Both the position numbers and the translations under genes were made by a program. 64,000 nt of DNA, from assembly GCF_032714615.1 (NCBI RefSeq), contig NZ_JAWDKA010000009.1, forward strand, positions 1 through 64,000. Direction: 5' to 3'. Positions 23,703-32,739 of this stretch are shown piece after piece. The DNA comes from Methanorbis furvi (GTDB taxonomy: Archaea > Halobacteriota > Methanomicrobia > Methanomicrobiales > Methanocorpusculaceae). The notes under the pieces are model-generated. The model made no database searches, was not told the origin of the DNA, and saw only the letters and a list, made by a program, of their open reading frames with translations. The first letter of the stretch is position 1; every line of letters starts with the position of its first letter.

Positions 23703-25382
23703 ATGGGATCATGGCCGGCGGCAGCAGTTCTTGTTCTTTTGTGTCTCGTCATCCCTTCCGTCTCCGCAGGGTTTCTCATCACCGAAATATGTCCTGACGG
23801 ATATGCGAAAGGTGATGGTGATGAGTATTTTGTTCTGTCTGGGACCGGAGGCCTTGACGGATGGGTGGTAACTGATGGTGAAGGGTCGGTTCGGTTTCCT
23901 GCCGGAACGTCATCATCCGATCCGCTGATTGTGGCACGCGAGGCTGCCGCATACTACGAGACTCATGGCGCTTATCCTGACTATGAGGTCTTGTCCACGT
24001 TTGATTTTGTTCCTGACGCTGTTTCCACCGGCCGTTTTCAGATGGCAAACACCAAGGATGATGTTACTCTGCTCTTTTTGGATAAACCTGTTCAGTCTGT
24101 TGCGTGGCCAGGGGATTTCTCTTCCAAAAACGGAATGATTCATGTTTTTTCCAATGGCATCTGGGATGAACGCGTGATGCGTATCGGTCAAAGCAGTGTT
24201 CTTCCGAGGACTTTTGTTGCCGACTCGGTCACGCTGTTTGTGTCTCCTGACTCTTCGTTTGAGGTGGTGAACGGGGTCATAACAGACACGCAGTCTGAGA
24301 TGTTCATCTCCATGTACGAGTTTACGCATCCTGAACTTGCCGAGTCTGTTGCTGACGCTGCTTTTCGCGGGGTGAATGTGACCCTGCTTGTCGAAGGAGG
24401 GCCTGTTGGAGGGATGAGTTCCGAGGAAAAAGGAGTGCTGAATTATCTGGTGAACTCCGGGGTGTCGGTCTACACGATTGAGAGCACTGATGCAAAACCT
24501 GCCAGATACCGGTATCTGCACACAAAATATTTTGTTTCAGATGATTTTGTTACGATTGTTCTCTCTGAAAACTTCAAACCGACCGGCATCCCTTTGCCCG
24601 GAACCCGCGGCAACCGGGGGTGGGGCGCTGCTGTCTACAGTGCGGATGTGGCGAAATATTTTGGCAGTGTGTTTTCTGCGGATCTTGGCGGATATGATAT
24701 CTATCCGTATGTTCCAACCTCTGATCCGTTCCCTGCTTCATGGTCTGATGAGGAGATTGTGGTTCATTTTCCTGCGCGCACCATTGAAAACGTTCTGGTG
24801 ACACCGGTCATTTCTCCTGATACCAGCCATCTTATTCCTGATCTTATCCATGATTCCCGGGAAAAAATTGTTCTTCAGCAGGCCTATATCTCTCCGTACC
24901 CAAATGGCGCGCGCAATATTTGGCTTGATTTGGTGCTTGATGCGGGGGGTCGCGGCATTGTGGTGCAGGTGATGCTTGACGGCATGTACTATAATACGGA
25001 CGCAGAGTCCGACAATGATGAGATTGTTGCACAAATCAATCGTCTTTCCCAAAACGATGCGATTTCTGCGGAGGCACGTCTGATGTTTCCCGGGAAGTCC
25101 ATCACCAAGCTTCACAATAAGGGGATGATAGTTGATATGAAATACGTATTGGTGAGTTCTGTTAACTGGAACTATAACTCACCAAATAATAACAGGGAAT
25201 CTGGAATTATCATCGAAAATGAAGATGCAGCCAGATATTTTTCAGATGTTTTTGAGTTTGACTGGGGTGGTGTTTCCGGTGAATTCCAGATCAACGCTCC
25301 CGGGGGTGTTGATTTACGTTACGCCGTAGTTGTCCTTATCATTGTGTTACTGTTTGTTATTTGGCGACTGAAACGAAAGTGA
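23703..25382 (+). CDS. Membrane-anchored phospholipase D-like protein with lamin-tail domain
   Basis: The 559-residue protein has a signal peptide (GSWPAAAVLVLLCLVIPSVS), a lamin-tail-like region (TEICPDGYAKGDGDEYFVLS) and two PLD half-sites, HTKYFVSDD..SENF (about 280-300) and HNKGMIVD..SSVNWN (about 477-495). A C-terminal membrane anchor with a KRK tail follows. Both HKD-type sites look intact, although the Lys-Asp spacing is loose in the first. An extracytoplasmic phosphodiesterase or nuclease is likely. The ATG at 23703 is preferred to an upstream extension because the signal begins there, and an ACTATTAATC about 30 bases upstream suggests a leaderless message. Confidence 0.88.
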   Translation: MGSWPAAAVLVLLCLVIPSVSAGFLITEICPDGYAKGDGDEYFVLSGTGGLDGWVVTDGEGSVRFPAGTSSSDPLIVAREAAAYYETHGAYPDYEVLSTFDFVPDAVSTGRFQMANTKDDVTLLFLDKPVQSVAWPGDFSSKNGMIHVFSNGIWDERVMRIGQSSVLPRTFVADSVTLFVSPDSSFEVVNGVITDTQSEMFISMYEFTHPELAESVADAAFRGVNVTLLVEGGPVGGMSSEEKGVLNYLVNSGVSVYTIESTDAKPARYRYLHTKYFVSDDFVTIVLSENFKPTGIPLPGTRGNRGWGAAVYSADVAKYFGSVFSADLGGYDIYPYVPTSDPFPASWSDEEIVVHFPARTIENVLVTPVISPDTSHLIPDLIHDSREKIVLQQAYISPYPNGARNIWLDLVLDAGGRGIVVQVMLDGMYYNTDAESDNDEIVAQINRLSQNDAISAEARLMFPGKSITKLHNKGMIVDMKYVLVSSVNWNYNSPNNNRESGIIIENEDAARYFSDVFEFDWGGVSGEFQINAPGGVDLRYAVVVLIIVLLFVIWRLKRK

Positions 25383-25426
25383 AAAAAAAAGTTGATTTTG
25401 TATTCTGTGATCTTTTCACAGGCAAC

Positions 25427-25666
25427 TTATGCTGATGCCGGCATGGTGCCGGTGGCAAGCTTTGGCTGATAAATTGCCTGTCTGGCATCACGGAAGTTGA
25501 ACTTCTCGATGATAAGGCCTTGTTCCTTCAGGCGCTTTAAAGCATATCGAACGGTACGCGGAGCAAGTCCGGTGCCCGCAACGATATCCTTGTGGGTCTG
25601 GGATCCAGTCCTTTCCAGGAGATGGTAAATCGTGATACACGATTGGGGCAAATTTGTTCTTTGCAT
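25427..25666 (-). CDS. Winged-helix regulator, paralogue 1
   Basis: The 79-residue DNA-binding protein starts MQRTNLPQSCITIYHLLERT, with the helix-turn-helix AGTGLAPRTVRYALKRLKEQ and a wing ending EKFNFRDARQAIYQP. It is a paralogue of the product at 25882-26121 (shared RTVRYALK/RTIRYALK, EKFNFRDARQ). Stand-alone proteins of this type are frequent in Methanomicrobia. The start at 25666 is chosen because it aligns with the paralogue. A near-perfect palindrome lies 43-60 bases upstream. Confidence 0.85.
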   Translation of the reverse strand: MQRTNLPQSCITIYHLLERTGSQTHKDIVAGTGLAPRTVRYALKRLKEQGLIIEKFNFRDARQAIYQPKLATGTMPASA

Positions 25667-25708
25667 ACAGAACAATTGTCTTCTAAGTATAAATAAATTT
25701 CCTATTTC

Positions 25709-25726
25709 GTTCGTATCAATACGAAC
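25709..25726 (-). promoter_or_regulatory. Candidate operator upstream of HTH paralogue 1
   Basis: GTTCGTAT-CA-ATACGAAC is an 8-base inverted repeat with a 2-base centre. It lies upstream of a TATA-like TTTATTTATA in the minus direction. A related TTGTTCG half-motif occurs just before the start of the second paralogue at 26121, suggesting both genes could be controlled by the same protein family. Confidence 0.5.
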
Positions 25727-25881
25727 AATGAAAAATTGTGCCAAAATTTCAGCGCTGATTGTTCTTTTATGATACTAAGGGCGGTGAATGATGAATCTGA
25801 GTGGAATGCGCAGGTTAATTTTTATATTTTGGAATTTTTGAAAAAAAGAAAATTTCTGGTGTTTTTCTCTCAATCCGCTGA

Positions 25882-26121
25882 TTATACCGTTGCCTGCGTG
25901 GGAGCAGCCGGAATCTTGGTTGAGTAGAGAATCTGCCGTGCATCACGGAAGTTGAACTTCTCGACGAGCATGTCGTGATCCTTCAGCTTTTTCAGTGCGT
26001 AGCGGATTGTTCTCGGAGATAATCCCGTTAATTGGGCTATTTCCTTGTGTGTCAGAGAGTTGTACGGATCAAGCACTGTGAGTACTTTGATCGATGACTT
26101 GGGGAGTTCTGTTTTAGTCAT
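25882..26121 (-). CDS. Winged-helix regulator, paralogue 2
   Basis: The 79-residue protein (MTKTELPKSSIKVLTVLDPY and onward) has the HTH HKEIAQLTGLSPRTIRYALK and ends with the same EKFNFRDARQILYS wing as its neighbour. The two genes are probably an old tandem duplication with a 215-base intergenic spacer. TATATAT at 26143-26149 (minus strand) lies about 25 bases before the ATG, so the message is probably leaderless. It is divergent from the small membrane-protein gene at 26215. Ligand and target unknown. Confidence 0.86.
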   Translation of the reverse strand: MTKTELPKSSIKVLTVLDPYNSLTHKEIAQLTGLSPRTIRYALKKLKDHDMLVEKFNFRDARQILYSTKIPAAPTQATV

Positions 26122-26214
26122 AACGAACAATCGACTTCTGCAGATATATAGTTATCCATGGTGTCAAGTGCAGCAACATACAAGTATGTCAGCATCCATA
26201 TATTGAAAATAGAC

Positions 26215-26574
26215 ATGCTGACTCAGCCGGAACGTCAGGCAATTTTTCTTCTTACCGTAGTGGCACTTCTTCTTTCGGCGTTTCATTTTGGAACAGTTCT
26301 TCTTGTACCGGACGGCGGGGCAGTAGCGTACTCAGCTGACATGCCGGACGGCATGCTGGTAACGCACACTGGTGTTGTTCTGGATATCACTTTTACGAAG
26401 ACCGGCGGTCATATGATTCTCAATGTATCAGGAACTGATGTGTTTGTTCCCGGCGGCGGATCAAAGCTCACCCTGCTTGTCGGTGACAATATAACACTGC
26501 GCGGCATTACCGAAACGTATTCAGGAAAAAAAGAAATTATTGTGGATAATCCTTCAGATATTGCGATAATTTAG
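26215..26574 (+). CDS. Small membrane protein with OB-fold-like domain
   Basis: The 119-residue protein has one N-terminal hydrophobic span (AIFLLTVVALLLSAFHFGTV) and an extracytoplasmic beta-rich domain (TGVVLDITFTKTGGHMILNV, then LTLLVGDNITLRGITETYSG). The strand pattern resembles an OB-fold nucleic-acid-binding domain of the YhcR/tRNA-anti type. The ATG at 26215 is preferred to 26158 because the extra residues look non-coding and a CATATATTG lies upstream. Its stop overlaps the stop of the convergent gene by four bases. Confidence 0.75.
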   Translation: MLTQPERQAIFLLTVVALLLSAFHFGTVLLVPDGGAVAYSADMPDGMLVTHTGVVLDITFTKTGGHMILNVSGTDVFVPGGGSKLTLLVGDNITLRGITETYSGKKEIIVDNPSDIAII

Positions 26575-26753
26575 TTCCGGTTAGCTTTGCCCGGAATGCC
26601 TTCACCCTCAATCACTTTGATCTGGCCACCGAGGGTTTTTTTCTTCGACTCTTCTGTCTCGCCCACCTTCGCGGACTTGATTTTGGATTTACGGCCTTCG
26701 ACACCGGCTCCGGTATCGCTGCCCTCGTGAATATCTGTAAATTTGATTCGCAT
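26571..26753 (-). CDS. Small basic conserved-looking protein, 60 residues
   Basis: The frame encodes a Lys/Gly/Glu-rich soluble protein (MRIKFTDIHEGSDTGAGVEG and onward) with no recognised domain. Its composition differs from shadow frames because it has few Ser, Arg and Cys residues, and it fits exactly between neighbours. The stop TAA overlaps the TAG of the convergent gene in the four bases TTAG. Coding is likely but not certain. No Shine-Dalgarno is obvious. Confidence 0.55.
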   Translation of the reverse strand: MRIKFTDIHEGSDTGAGVEGRKSKIKSAKVGETEESKKKTLGGQIKVIEGEGIPGKANRN

Positions 26754-26808
26754 AGTGATTCATTGACCCGCAACAATAAAGTCATTTGCCTCAATACTAA
26801 TACAGCAG

Positions 26809-27213
26809 ATGACACAGCTTCCCAATGTCGGAGAACGCATTGATGTCCTTGTGCTTCGTGATCTGCGGCAGACAGAACACATCAACGTCTATCTCTATAT
26901 GGATGAAGAGATTGCCAAAACTTCAGACCTTGCCGCTGACCTGCAGAAGTACCGGCTGGTTGATCCTGATTTCCGGCCGGTAATGGAGATTGAAGAATGG
27001 TTCAAAGTCATGCAGAAACAGATGCGTCAGATCGCAGGACCCAATGCAAAAATAGAAGAGATGTTTGCTGAAGAACCGCTGCATGCAGAAATACTCGGCA
27101 CCGGTTCCATTCAGACCGCTGTCGGCCCGAGGACGTACCTCAAAGCCCTGCTTCCCTATCTTGACGAGATGGAGGACATGCACTATTCAGATGCGAGCCT
27201 TCCAAGCAAATAA
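26809..27213 (+). CDS. Hypothetical protein, 134 residues
   Basis: A soluble acidic protein (MTQLPNVGERIDVLVLRDLR, then FRPVMEIEEWFKVMQKQMRQ) with a likely alpha/beta fold and no motif known to me. Composition and the clean start after a TATA-like region support coding. Its 3' end overlaps the convergent e-MtaB gene by 31 bases, an unusual amount, so the last ten residues of both proteins are mutually constrained. Probably a methanogen-specific conserved protein. Confidence 0.7.
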   Translation: MTQLPNVGERIDVLVLRDLRQTEHINVYLYMDEEIAKTSDLAADLQKYRLVDPDFRPVMEIEEWFKVMQKQMRQIAGPNAKIEEMFAEEPLHAEILGTGSIQTAVGPRTYLKALLPYLDEMEDMHYSDASLPSK

Positions 27214-28439
27214 TGCCGGCGATGTCCGGTGATCTCCACCCGTATTTTTGTTCCAATCGGAATTTCCTGCATCACCACAATATTCTGATACGTCCTGTCG
27301 CGGGCCGTAACACTTCCCGCCCGCACAACTTCAGTTACTACCGCCTCGACCGTTCTACCAATCCAGGCCTCGTTGTTTGCATCATACACCTGATTTGCCG
27401 CGTTCGTCAGTGCCCGTGACCGCTCCTTTTTTATCGGCTCAGGCAGTTTTTTCATCTTTGCCGCCGGCGTTCCGGGTCTCACCGAGAACCGCGTAATGTT
27501 CACCTTGCCGGGTTTTGTGCTGAGAATCTGATCCACCGACGCCTTGCCGTCCGCATCAGTCTCTCCGGAAAATCCTGCAATGTAATCAGTTGAGATGCGT
27601 ATGTCGGGGAACCGCTCCCGTGCCCTTCTGCAGATCTCCTCATACGCAGCTGACGTGTAGCGGCGCCCCATCGTTTTCAAAATCGCGTCAGACCCTGACT
27701 GCACCGGTACATGCAGAAACAAAAAGATCTTTGGGTCAGTTAATGCATCCAGAAAATCATCCAGAATTAGCAGAAGCGTATCAGGATTTGCCATACCTAC
27801 TCTGATATGAAAATCTCCCGGGATGTTGCAGAGCGACCGCAGCAGATCAGGCAGCCGTCGTCCTGAGGTCATATCCATTCCCCAGGAGCTCACATCCTGA
27901 GCGGTCAGCTGAATCTCTGCAACCCCTGCTTCCACAAACCGCTCAGCCTGAGCCACAATATCTTCTTCAGAAAAACTTACCAGTTTCCCTCGTGCAAGTC
28001 TCGTGATACAGTAGGTGCAGTGGCCGTTACAGCCTCTGGCAATCTGAAGAACTGCATGATCGCCCGAGCTCACGGTTCCAACTTCACGGTAACAGGAATG
28101 AATCAGATCTGGATCAATAATTCCTGCATCAGGACATGCTGCAAGCACCCGTTCAATGGAAATTCCCGGCAGACATCCGGTAACAATCAGAATTTTTCCG
28201 GCAAACAGACTCATGCGTTCATACATATGCTTCTCTGTTTTATCCACCACAATGCAGGTGTTGATCAAAACTGCGTCCGCGTCCTCCGCAGTATCCACAA
28301 CCGTGCAGCCCTGAGCCTTGGCTATCTCAATGATCTTTTCCGTATCGCCGGCATTGTAAGTACAGCCGTAGGTCTCGGCATACAGCCGGACATTTCTCAG
28401 CCGGTCAAGCGCTGCAGCTGTCAGAGCCGTTGAATCCAT
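27183..28439 (-). CDS. mtaB: tRNA t6A37 methylthiotransferase (e-MtaB)
   Basis: This 418-residue radical SAM enzyme converts t6A37 to ms2t6A37 in ANN-decoding tRNAs. It shows the N-terminal UPF0004 domain (YAETYGCTYNAGDTEKI), whose cysteines bind an extra Fe-S cluster, the radical SAM motif CNGHCTYCITRLARGK, and a C-terminal TRAM domain (WIGRTVEAVVTEV). The size fits archaeal/eukaryotic e-MtaB (CDKAL1-like). The gene lies alone on the minus strand, with 80 bases to the divergent ppk. Confidence 0.94.
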   Translation of the reverse strand: MDSTALTAAALDRLRNVRLYAETYGCTYNAGDTEKIIEIAKAQGCTVVDTAEDADAVLINTCIVVDKTEKHMYERMSLFAGKILIVTGCLPGISIERVLAACPDAGIIDPDLIHSCYREVGTVSSGDHAVLQIARGCNGHCTYCITRLARGKLVSFSEEDIVAQAERFVEAGVAEIQLTAQDVSSWGMDMTSGRRLPDLLRSLCNIPGDFHIRVGMANPDTLLLILDDFLDALTDPKIFLFLHVPVQSGSDAILKTMGRRYTSAAYEEICRRARERFPDIRISTDYIAGFSGETDADGKASVDQILSTKPGKVNITRFSVRPGTPAAKMKKLPEPIKKERSRALTNAANQVYDANNEAWIGRTVEAVVTEVVRAGSVTARDRTYQNIVVMQEIPIGTKIRVEITGHRRHYLLGRLASE

Positions 28440-28519
28440 TCTGCATACTAATCTGTAGCGAACTAAATAACTAAGTATCTCAGAATACCATAGTTTCTTT
28501 ATTCAGGCCGGAAACCACC

Positions 28520-30619
28520 ATGGGCAAGAAACACAAGAAAAAACAGAAGGAAGAAAAAAATTCCAAGTCCCTCGTTGAAAAAACGGCTCTCTGCGATGAC
28601 TGCGGCAGATACTTTAACCGCGAGCTGTCCTGGCTGAAGTTCAACGAGCGCATCCTTGAAGAAGCCCGCAGTATCCGTAACCCTCTGCTCGAACGGGTGG
28701 GATTCCTCGGTATCGTTGCAGGCAACCTTGACGAGTTCTTCATGGTGCGTGTTCCTGCATACCAGCGCGGCGCAACCCGGCAGAGTGATGAGTACGAAGA
28801 GGTGGTCGGCAGCCGCACCCAGCTTGAGATGATCTATGACCGAACCATCTTCATGATGAGAATCGCCTCCTGGGTCTGGGCAAAGGAGCTGAAGCCTGAG
28901 CTGGAAAAAGAGGGAATTGTCTTTCAAAAATATGCCAAGTGCAGCGAGTCAGAAAAGCATCAGCTCAGAAAAGAACTCTCTGCAATCCTTGCCGAAACGC
29001 CGGTTAATATTATTCGTGGCGACCGGTTTCAGGACATTGAGCAGAACGATTACCTCAAAGGCATGGGACTTCTCGCAAAGTCTGACAAAGGTCTTGCAGT
29101 AATTCCGGTTCAGGATATTTTAGACAAACACGGGCGGTTTGCAACCGTTGGAAAACGAAAAGTCTCCTATCTCTTCCGCGAGGATGTTCTGCGCAAAAAC
29201 TCTGATCTCTTCCTGCCCGGAGAGTCGACGAGTGCTGTTGTTCCCATCCGCATTACCCGCGACTCTGATCTGAACCTGAAAGGCGATGACGCAGATGATC
29301 TGATCTCAGCAATCAAATCTGCTCCCGAAACTCTTGCGAAAAAACTGCCGTCGCGTCTTGAAACCGAACAGTGGCTGCCTTTCGGATACACCACCCATCT
29401 CGTGGACGCTCTGTCACTCATTCCTGAACTGGTGTATGATGTTCCGTCTCCCATCGGTCTTGCAGACCTGAAAGCGTTCCCGGTCACGCGACCTGAACTG
29501 AAGTTTCCGGTATACGAACCCTCGCTGCCGGCCGGTCTGGCTGACACAAAGAAGATCTTTTCCCAGCTTGCGGACCGCGACATCATGCTGTTCACTCCGT
29601 ACGACAGCTTTGAAGGGCTGACAAACTTCCTGAATGCTGCGGCAAATGATTCCACGGTTCAGAAAATTCAGATGACTCTTTACCGGCTCGGCTCTGAGTC
29701 TCCGGTTGTTGATGCTCTGATAGCTGCTGCGAGGAACGGCAAGGATGTGACCGCTGTTATTGAACTCAAAGCAAGTTTTGATGAAGAGGAAAATTTCCAG
29801 TGGGCAACCACGCTTACAGACAACGGAGTCTCGGTGATTCACGGACTCCCTGATCTGAAGGTTCATGCCAAGTGCTGCCTGGTTACCCGTCTTGAAGATG
29901 ACAAACCGGTTCGGTATGCTACTGTTTCGACCGGCAACTACAATGCAAAGACCGCAAAGATCTACTCTGACATCTCGCTCTTCACTGCTGATTCGAGAAT
30001 CTGCCGGGATCTGTCTACGCTTTTCTCCTACCTTGCAGGTGATGAGAAGAAGCCTGAGTACAAGCAGCTGATCGTCAGCCCCGACTTTATGGAGGATGAA
30101 CTGCTCTCCCTCATCAGGCAGGAGACCGCTCATCACAAATCCGGCAGTCGCGGATACATTGTGCTGAAGACCAACTCGCTGACACACCGTCCTATCATCA
30201 ATGCTTTGTATGAGGCGTCGGATGCCGGCGTGAAAATTGATCTGATTGTTCGCGGTATCTGTATGCTCAGGCCCGGCGTTCCGGGTCTTTCGGAAAATAT
30301 CAGGGTGACTTCGGTTGTCGGCAGGTTCCTTGAACACAGCAGAATATTTTACTTCAGAAATGACGGCGATGAACTGGTGTTCATCGGAAGCCCTGACATG
30401 ATGTCAAGAAACTTAAAGCGCCGCGTTGAGATCATCTGTCCGGTTCACGACCGGCGAATCAAGAATGCCCTGATCAACAAAGTTCTGCCGACCTTCATCC
30501 GTGATACAGTGCAGGGGTATGTGCTTGAGCCGAACGGCGTGTACCTGCCTCCCAAACATTCTGTTTCACATATCGGGTCGCAGCAGCAGTTCATTGAAAT
30601 GAGAAACATCTGGTGGTAG
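28520..30619 (+). CDS. ppk1: Polyphosphate kinase
   Basis: The 699-residue enzyme makes polyphosphate from ATP reversibly. It begins after a Lys-rich stretch (GKKHKKKQKEEKNS) with the conserved RYFNRELSWLKFNERILEEA. The core has VIELKASFDEEENFQWA and two PLD-like catalytic histidines, in PDLKVHAKCCLV and in EHSRIFYF. Length and motif order match Ppk1. The Lys-rich N-terminal extension of about 25 residues is extra. The HD-domain gene starts 19 bases after the stop, so polyphosphate synthesis and a phosphohydrolase appear coexpressed. Confidence 0.95.
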   Translation: MGKKHKKKQKEEKNSKSLVEKTALCDDCGRYFNRELSWLKFNERILEEARSIRNPLLERVGFLGIVAGNLDEFFMVRVPAYQRGATRQSDEYEEVVGSRTQLEMIYDRTIFMMRIASWVWAKELKPELEKEGIVFQKYAKCSESEKHQLRKELSAILAETPVNIIRGDRFQDIEQNDYLKGMGLLAKSDKGLAVIPVQDILDKHGRFATVGKRKVSYLFREDVLRKNSDLFLPGESTSAVVPIRITRDSDLNLKGDDADDLISAIKSAPETLAKKLPSRLETEQWLPFGYTTHLVDALSLIPELVYDVPSPIGLADLKAFPVTRPELKFPVYEPSLPAGLADTKKIFSQLADRDIMLFTPYDSFEGLTNFLNAAANDSTVQKIQMTLYRLGSESPVVDALIAAARNGKDVTAVIELKASFDEEENFQWATTLTDNGVSVIHGLPDLKVHAKCCLVTRLEDDKPVRYATVSTGNYNAKTAKIYSDISLFTADSRICRDLSTLFSYLAGDEKKPEYKQLIVSPDFMEDELLSLIRQETAHHKSGSRGYIVLKTNSLTHRPIINALYEASDAGVKIDLIVRGICMLRPGVPGLSENIRVTSVVGRFLEHSRIFYFRNDGDELVFIGSPDMMSRNLKRRVEIICPVHDRRIKNALINKVLPTFIRDTVQGYVLEPNGVYLPPKHSVSHIGSQQQFIEMRNIWW

Positions 30620-30638
30620 TCTGAAGAAAAAAGATCTC

Positions 30639-31211
30639 ATGCTGGTGGGTGACTCGGCAAAAATTCTGAACGAGGATTTTTGCCATGCGGATCAGGTGAC
30701 CCGTCTGGCTCTTGCTCTCTACGATGATCTCGTTTCTGCGAAACGGTACGGCAAACAGACCCGGCGGCTTCTTACCGCCGCAGCACTTCTGCATGATGTG
30801 GGCTGGGGAATTACCGGTGATACTCATAATAAAACTGGCATGATGTTTGTTCTGCATGATCAGACCATGCCGTTCACTCCCCGCGAACGAATTCTGGTTG
30901 CTCTTGCTGTCAGGTATCATCGCGGGGCTCTTCCGAAGAAACGCCACTTTCTCTATGGTGATCTCAGTCGCCGCGATAAAAAAATCGTTGATCTTCTCTC
31001 AGGTATTCTTCGTGTTGCAGACGGTCTTGACCGGTCGCATGGTAGTGTTGTCCGATCTGTTTCTGCACAGATTTTGCAAAATACTGTTGTTATTTCCTGC
31101 GAGGGCTTGGGGAGAGGATCTCCTGAGCAGAGGACTGCCCTGAAAAAAGCAGATCTGCTGATGAAGGTGTTTTCCTCCGGTATCAGGATACGCTGGAAGA
31201 CGGTTAAATAA
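30639..31211 (+). CDS. HD-domain phosphohydrolase (Ppx/GppA C-terminal-like)
   Basis: The 190-residue protein shows HD features: H and HD in AALLHDVGWGI, a later HRGALPKKRHF and ADGLDRSHG. It resembles the helical C-terminal domain of Ppx/GppA exopolyphosphatases without the sugar-kinase-like catalytic part. Its position directly behind ppk1 suggests a role in polyphosphate or (p)ppGpp-type nucleotide hydrolysis. An alternative is a regulatory subunit for Ppk. Activity is inferred from context. Confidence 0.82.
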   Translation: MLVGDSAKILNEDFCHADQVTRLALALYDDLVSAKRYGKQTRRLLTAAALLHDVGWGITGDTHNKTGMMFVLHDQTMPFTPRERILVALAVRYHRGALPKKRHFLYGDLSRRDKKIVDLLSGILRVADGLDRSHGSVVRSVSAQILQNTVVISCEGLGRGSPEQRTALKKADLLMKVFSSGIRIRWKTVK

Positions 31212-31213
31212 TT

Positions 31214-31792
31214 TTACCGTTTCCAGAATCCTGACTTTTTTTGTGCGTCCTGTTCGCGGAAGTACTGTTCGAGTGATGCAATTTGGTCCCAGAGTGTGCG
31301 GACCTCGTTTCTGAGTGCTGCGACTTCTTCAGAGACTTTGGCAACTGCGTCAAGTACTGCGGTGTTGTCCTCAGCCATTTTTTCCCGAACTGCTGCCATC
31401 CGGTGATCCATGGTCTGAACGGCAGTCTGTGCTGATCTGACGGCAAGGATAAGTTCCTCTTCAGTTTCGGTACGCGGGACCGGTTTTGGCATCTCCTTTG
31501 GTGTTGCGGGCACGGACTCTATTCCCATCCGCTTCATGTCCTCGCGTGCCCGTTCTTCTAAGGATTTTCCTCCTTTGATGGCAGCAATGATCACTGGTTC
31601 AGGGAGTCCCTGACTCTGGAGGTCTGCGACTTTTCTGAATCTGTCGACCATGTTCTCATCATACACCCGTACTCTGCCGATTTTTTTGCAGGGGAGGATC
31701 TGTTCATATCGATCGGCAATGAGTCTGCACTCTTCTTCAGGAATTCCCAGTACTTCTGCAATGTCGGCAATTTTTCGTGTACTCTCGGTCAT
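31214..31792 (-). CDS. MerR-like HTH protein with coiled coil
   Basis: The 192-residue protein has an N-terminal MerR-type winged-helix (residues 8-70: IADIAEVLGIPEEECRLIAD, then RVYDENMVDRFRKVADLQSQ), a linker rich in Pro and Glu, and a long coiled coil (residues 110-185). It ends DAQKKSGFWKR. Such archaeal proteins could be transcription or chromosome-organising factors. It is convergent with the HD gene, with two bases between stops. Partner genes are not obvious. Confidence 0.75.
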   Translation of the reverse strand: MTESTRKIADIAEVLGIPEEECRLIADRYEQILPCKKIGRVRVYDENMVDRFRKVADLQSQGLPEPVIIAAIKGGKSLEERAREDMKRMGIESVPATPKEMPKPVPRTETEEELILAVRSAQTAVQTMDHRMAAVREKMAEDNTAVLDAVAKVSEEVAALRNEVRTLWDQIASLEQYFREQDAQKKSGFWKR

Positions 31793-31860
31793 AGCAGTAT
31801 CTACTTTTCTCTTGGGAGGGTGAGTGATAAAAGGTTTGGGATGTTGGTTGTTAGATCATG

Positions 31861-32036
31861 AGCCACCCACGGAAAAACGGAACACACAGATATTTCACGG
31901 AAAAACATCACGGAGCAGACGTGAACATCACGGAAATGTCTATTTGAATGCAATAAATTCTGTGATGTTCACGTCTGCTCCGTGATGTTTTTTTTCTGTT
32001 ATATTTCCGTGTGTTCCGTTTTTCCGTGGGCGGCTC
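31861..32036. repeat. Family B long inverted repeat, copy 4
   Basis: This is one of the best-preserved copies. AGCCACCCACGGAAAAACGG..ATCACGGAGCAGACGTGAAC (31861-31930) pairs with its complement ending CCGTTTTTCCGTGGGCGGCT. The loop is about 25 bases. It lies 79 bases 3' of the first DUF308 gene and upstream of the MerR-like gene. Confidence 0.87.
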
Positions 32037-32114
32037 ATCGCTTAATGTGTAAAACTCCGTAGGGAGCAGGCATAACATCCTGCATCTCAAAAAAAAGAAA
32101 AAATGAATTTTTGG

Positions 32115-32684
32115 TTATGCAGTCAGTTCTGCATACTCCTTCTTGTAGAGGTATGCCTGAACAAACGAGACAATACCTGCAATAACAAGAAGAATTCCTA
32201 AGACCAGTGCAAGGACAGGAGCCCCCTCGGTCGGGAACAGCAGGAAGAACAGACCGATGATGATACCAATAATACCAAGGATCAGCATCAGAATTCTCTG
32301 TCCCCAGGAAAGTCCGCGGCTGAATGCAAAGATCACATCCGTAACTCCGGAGATCAACGCAATAATTCCAATGAATACCGTTGCAATCCAGATCATCGTG
32401 TCAGGCGAGACAAAGGATATCAGTGCAATCACAATACCAATGATACCGAGAAGAATCATCCACCATGTGGCTTTTGGCTCACCGAATGCAGAAAATCCTG
32501 AGAACAGGGCTGCAATTGAGATAAAGAGCAGGAGAATTGCGATAATATATGCACTCACATTCAATGCCGCGAACGGGAATACAAGACAGAATATTCCAAG
32601 AACCAGAAGAACAATGCCTTTCAGGAGCAGCGTCTTCCAGGCTCCCGGAAGAAGTGTCTCCTCAATCACTACAATGTTTGTCAT
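32115..32684 (-). CDS. DUF308 (HdeD-like) membrane protein 1
   Basis: The 189-residue protein has six hydrophobic spans in three GxxxLVLGI..F-type repeats (LKGIVLLVLGIFCLVFPFAA, then GIIGIVIALISFVSPD). This is the DUF308/HdeD pattern of short tandem two-span units. In enteric bacteria HdeD is linked to acid resistance. No function is known in archaea. The ATG at 32684 (MTNIVVIEE) is preferred to the upstream extension. A paralogue lies directly upstream on the same strand. Confidence 0.88.
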   Translation of the reverse strand: MTNIVVIEETLLPGAWKTLLLKGIVLLVLGIFCLVFPFAALNVSAYIIAILLLFISIAALFSGFSAFGEPKATWWMILLGIIGIVIALISFVSPDTMIWIATVFIGIIALISGVTDVIFAFSRGLSWGQRILMLILGIIGIIIGLFFLLFPTEGAPVLALVLGILLVIAGIVSFVQAYLYKKEYAELTA

Positions 32685-32739
32685 ACTCAAATCTTGTCGT
32701 TCCAACCTATATAAGGTTCAGGTAGAGACAAAAAAAAGA

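Noticed and set aside
29414-30337. A 307-codon minus-strand frame inside ppk1
   Set aside because: Its composition is unnatural and the plus-strand Ppk1 motifs are intact over the same bases.
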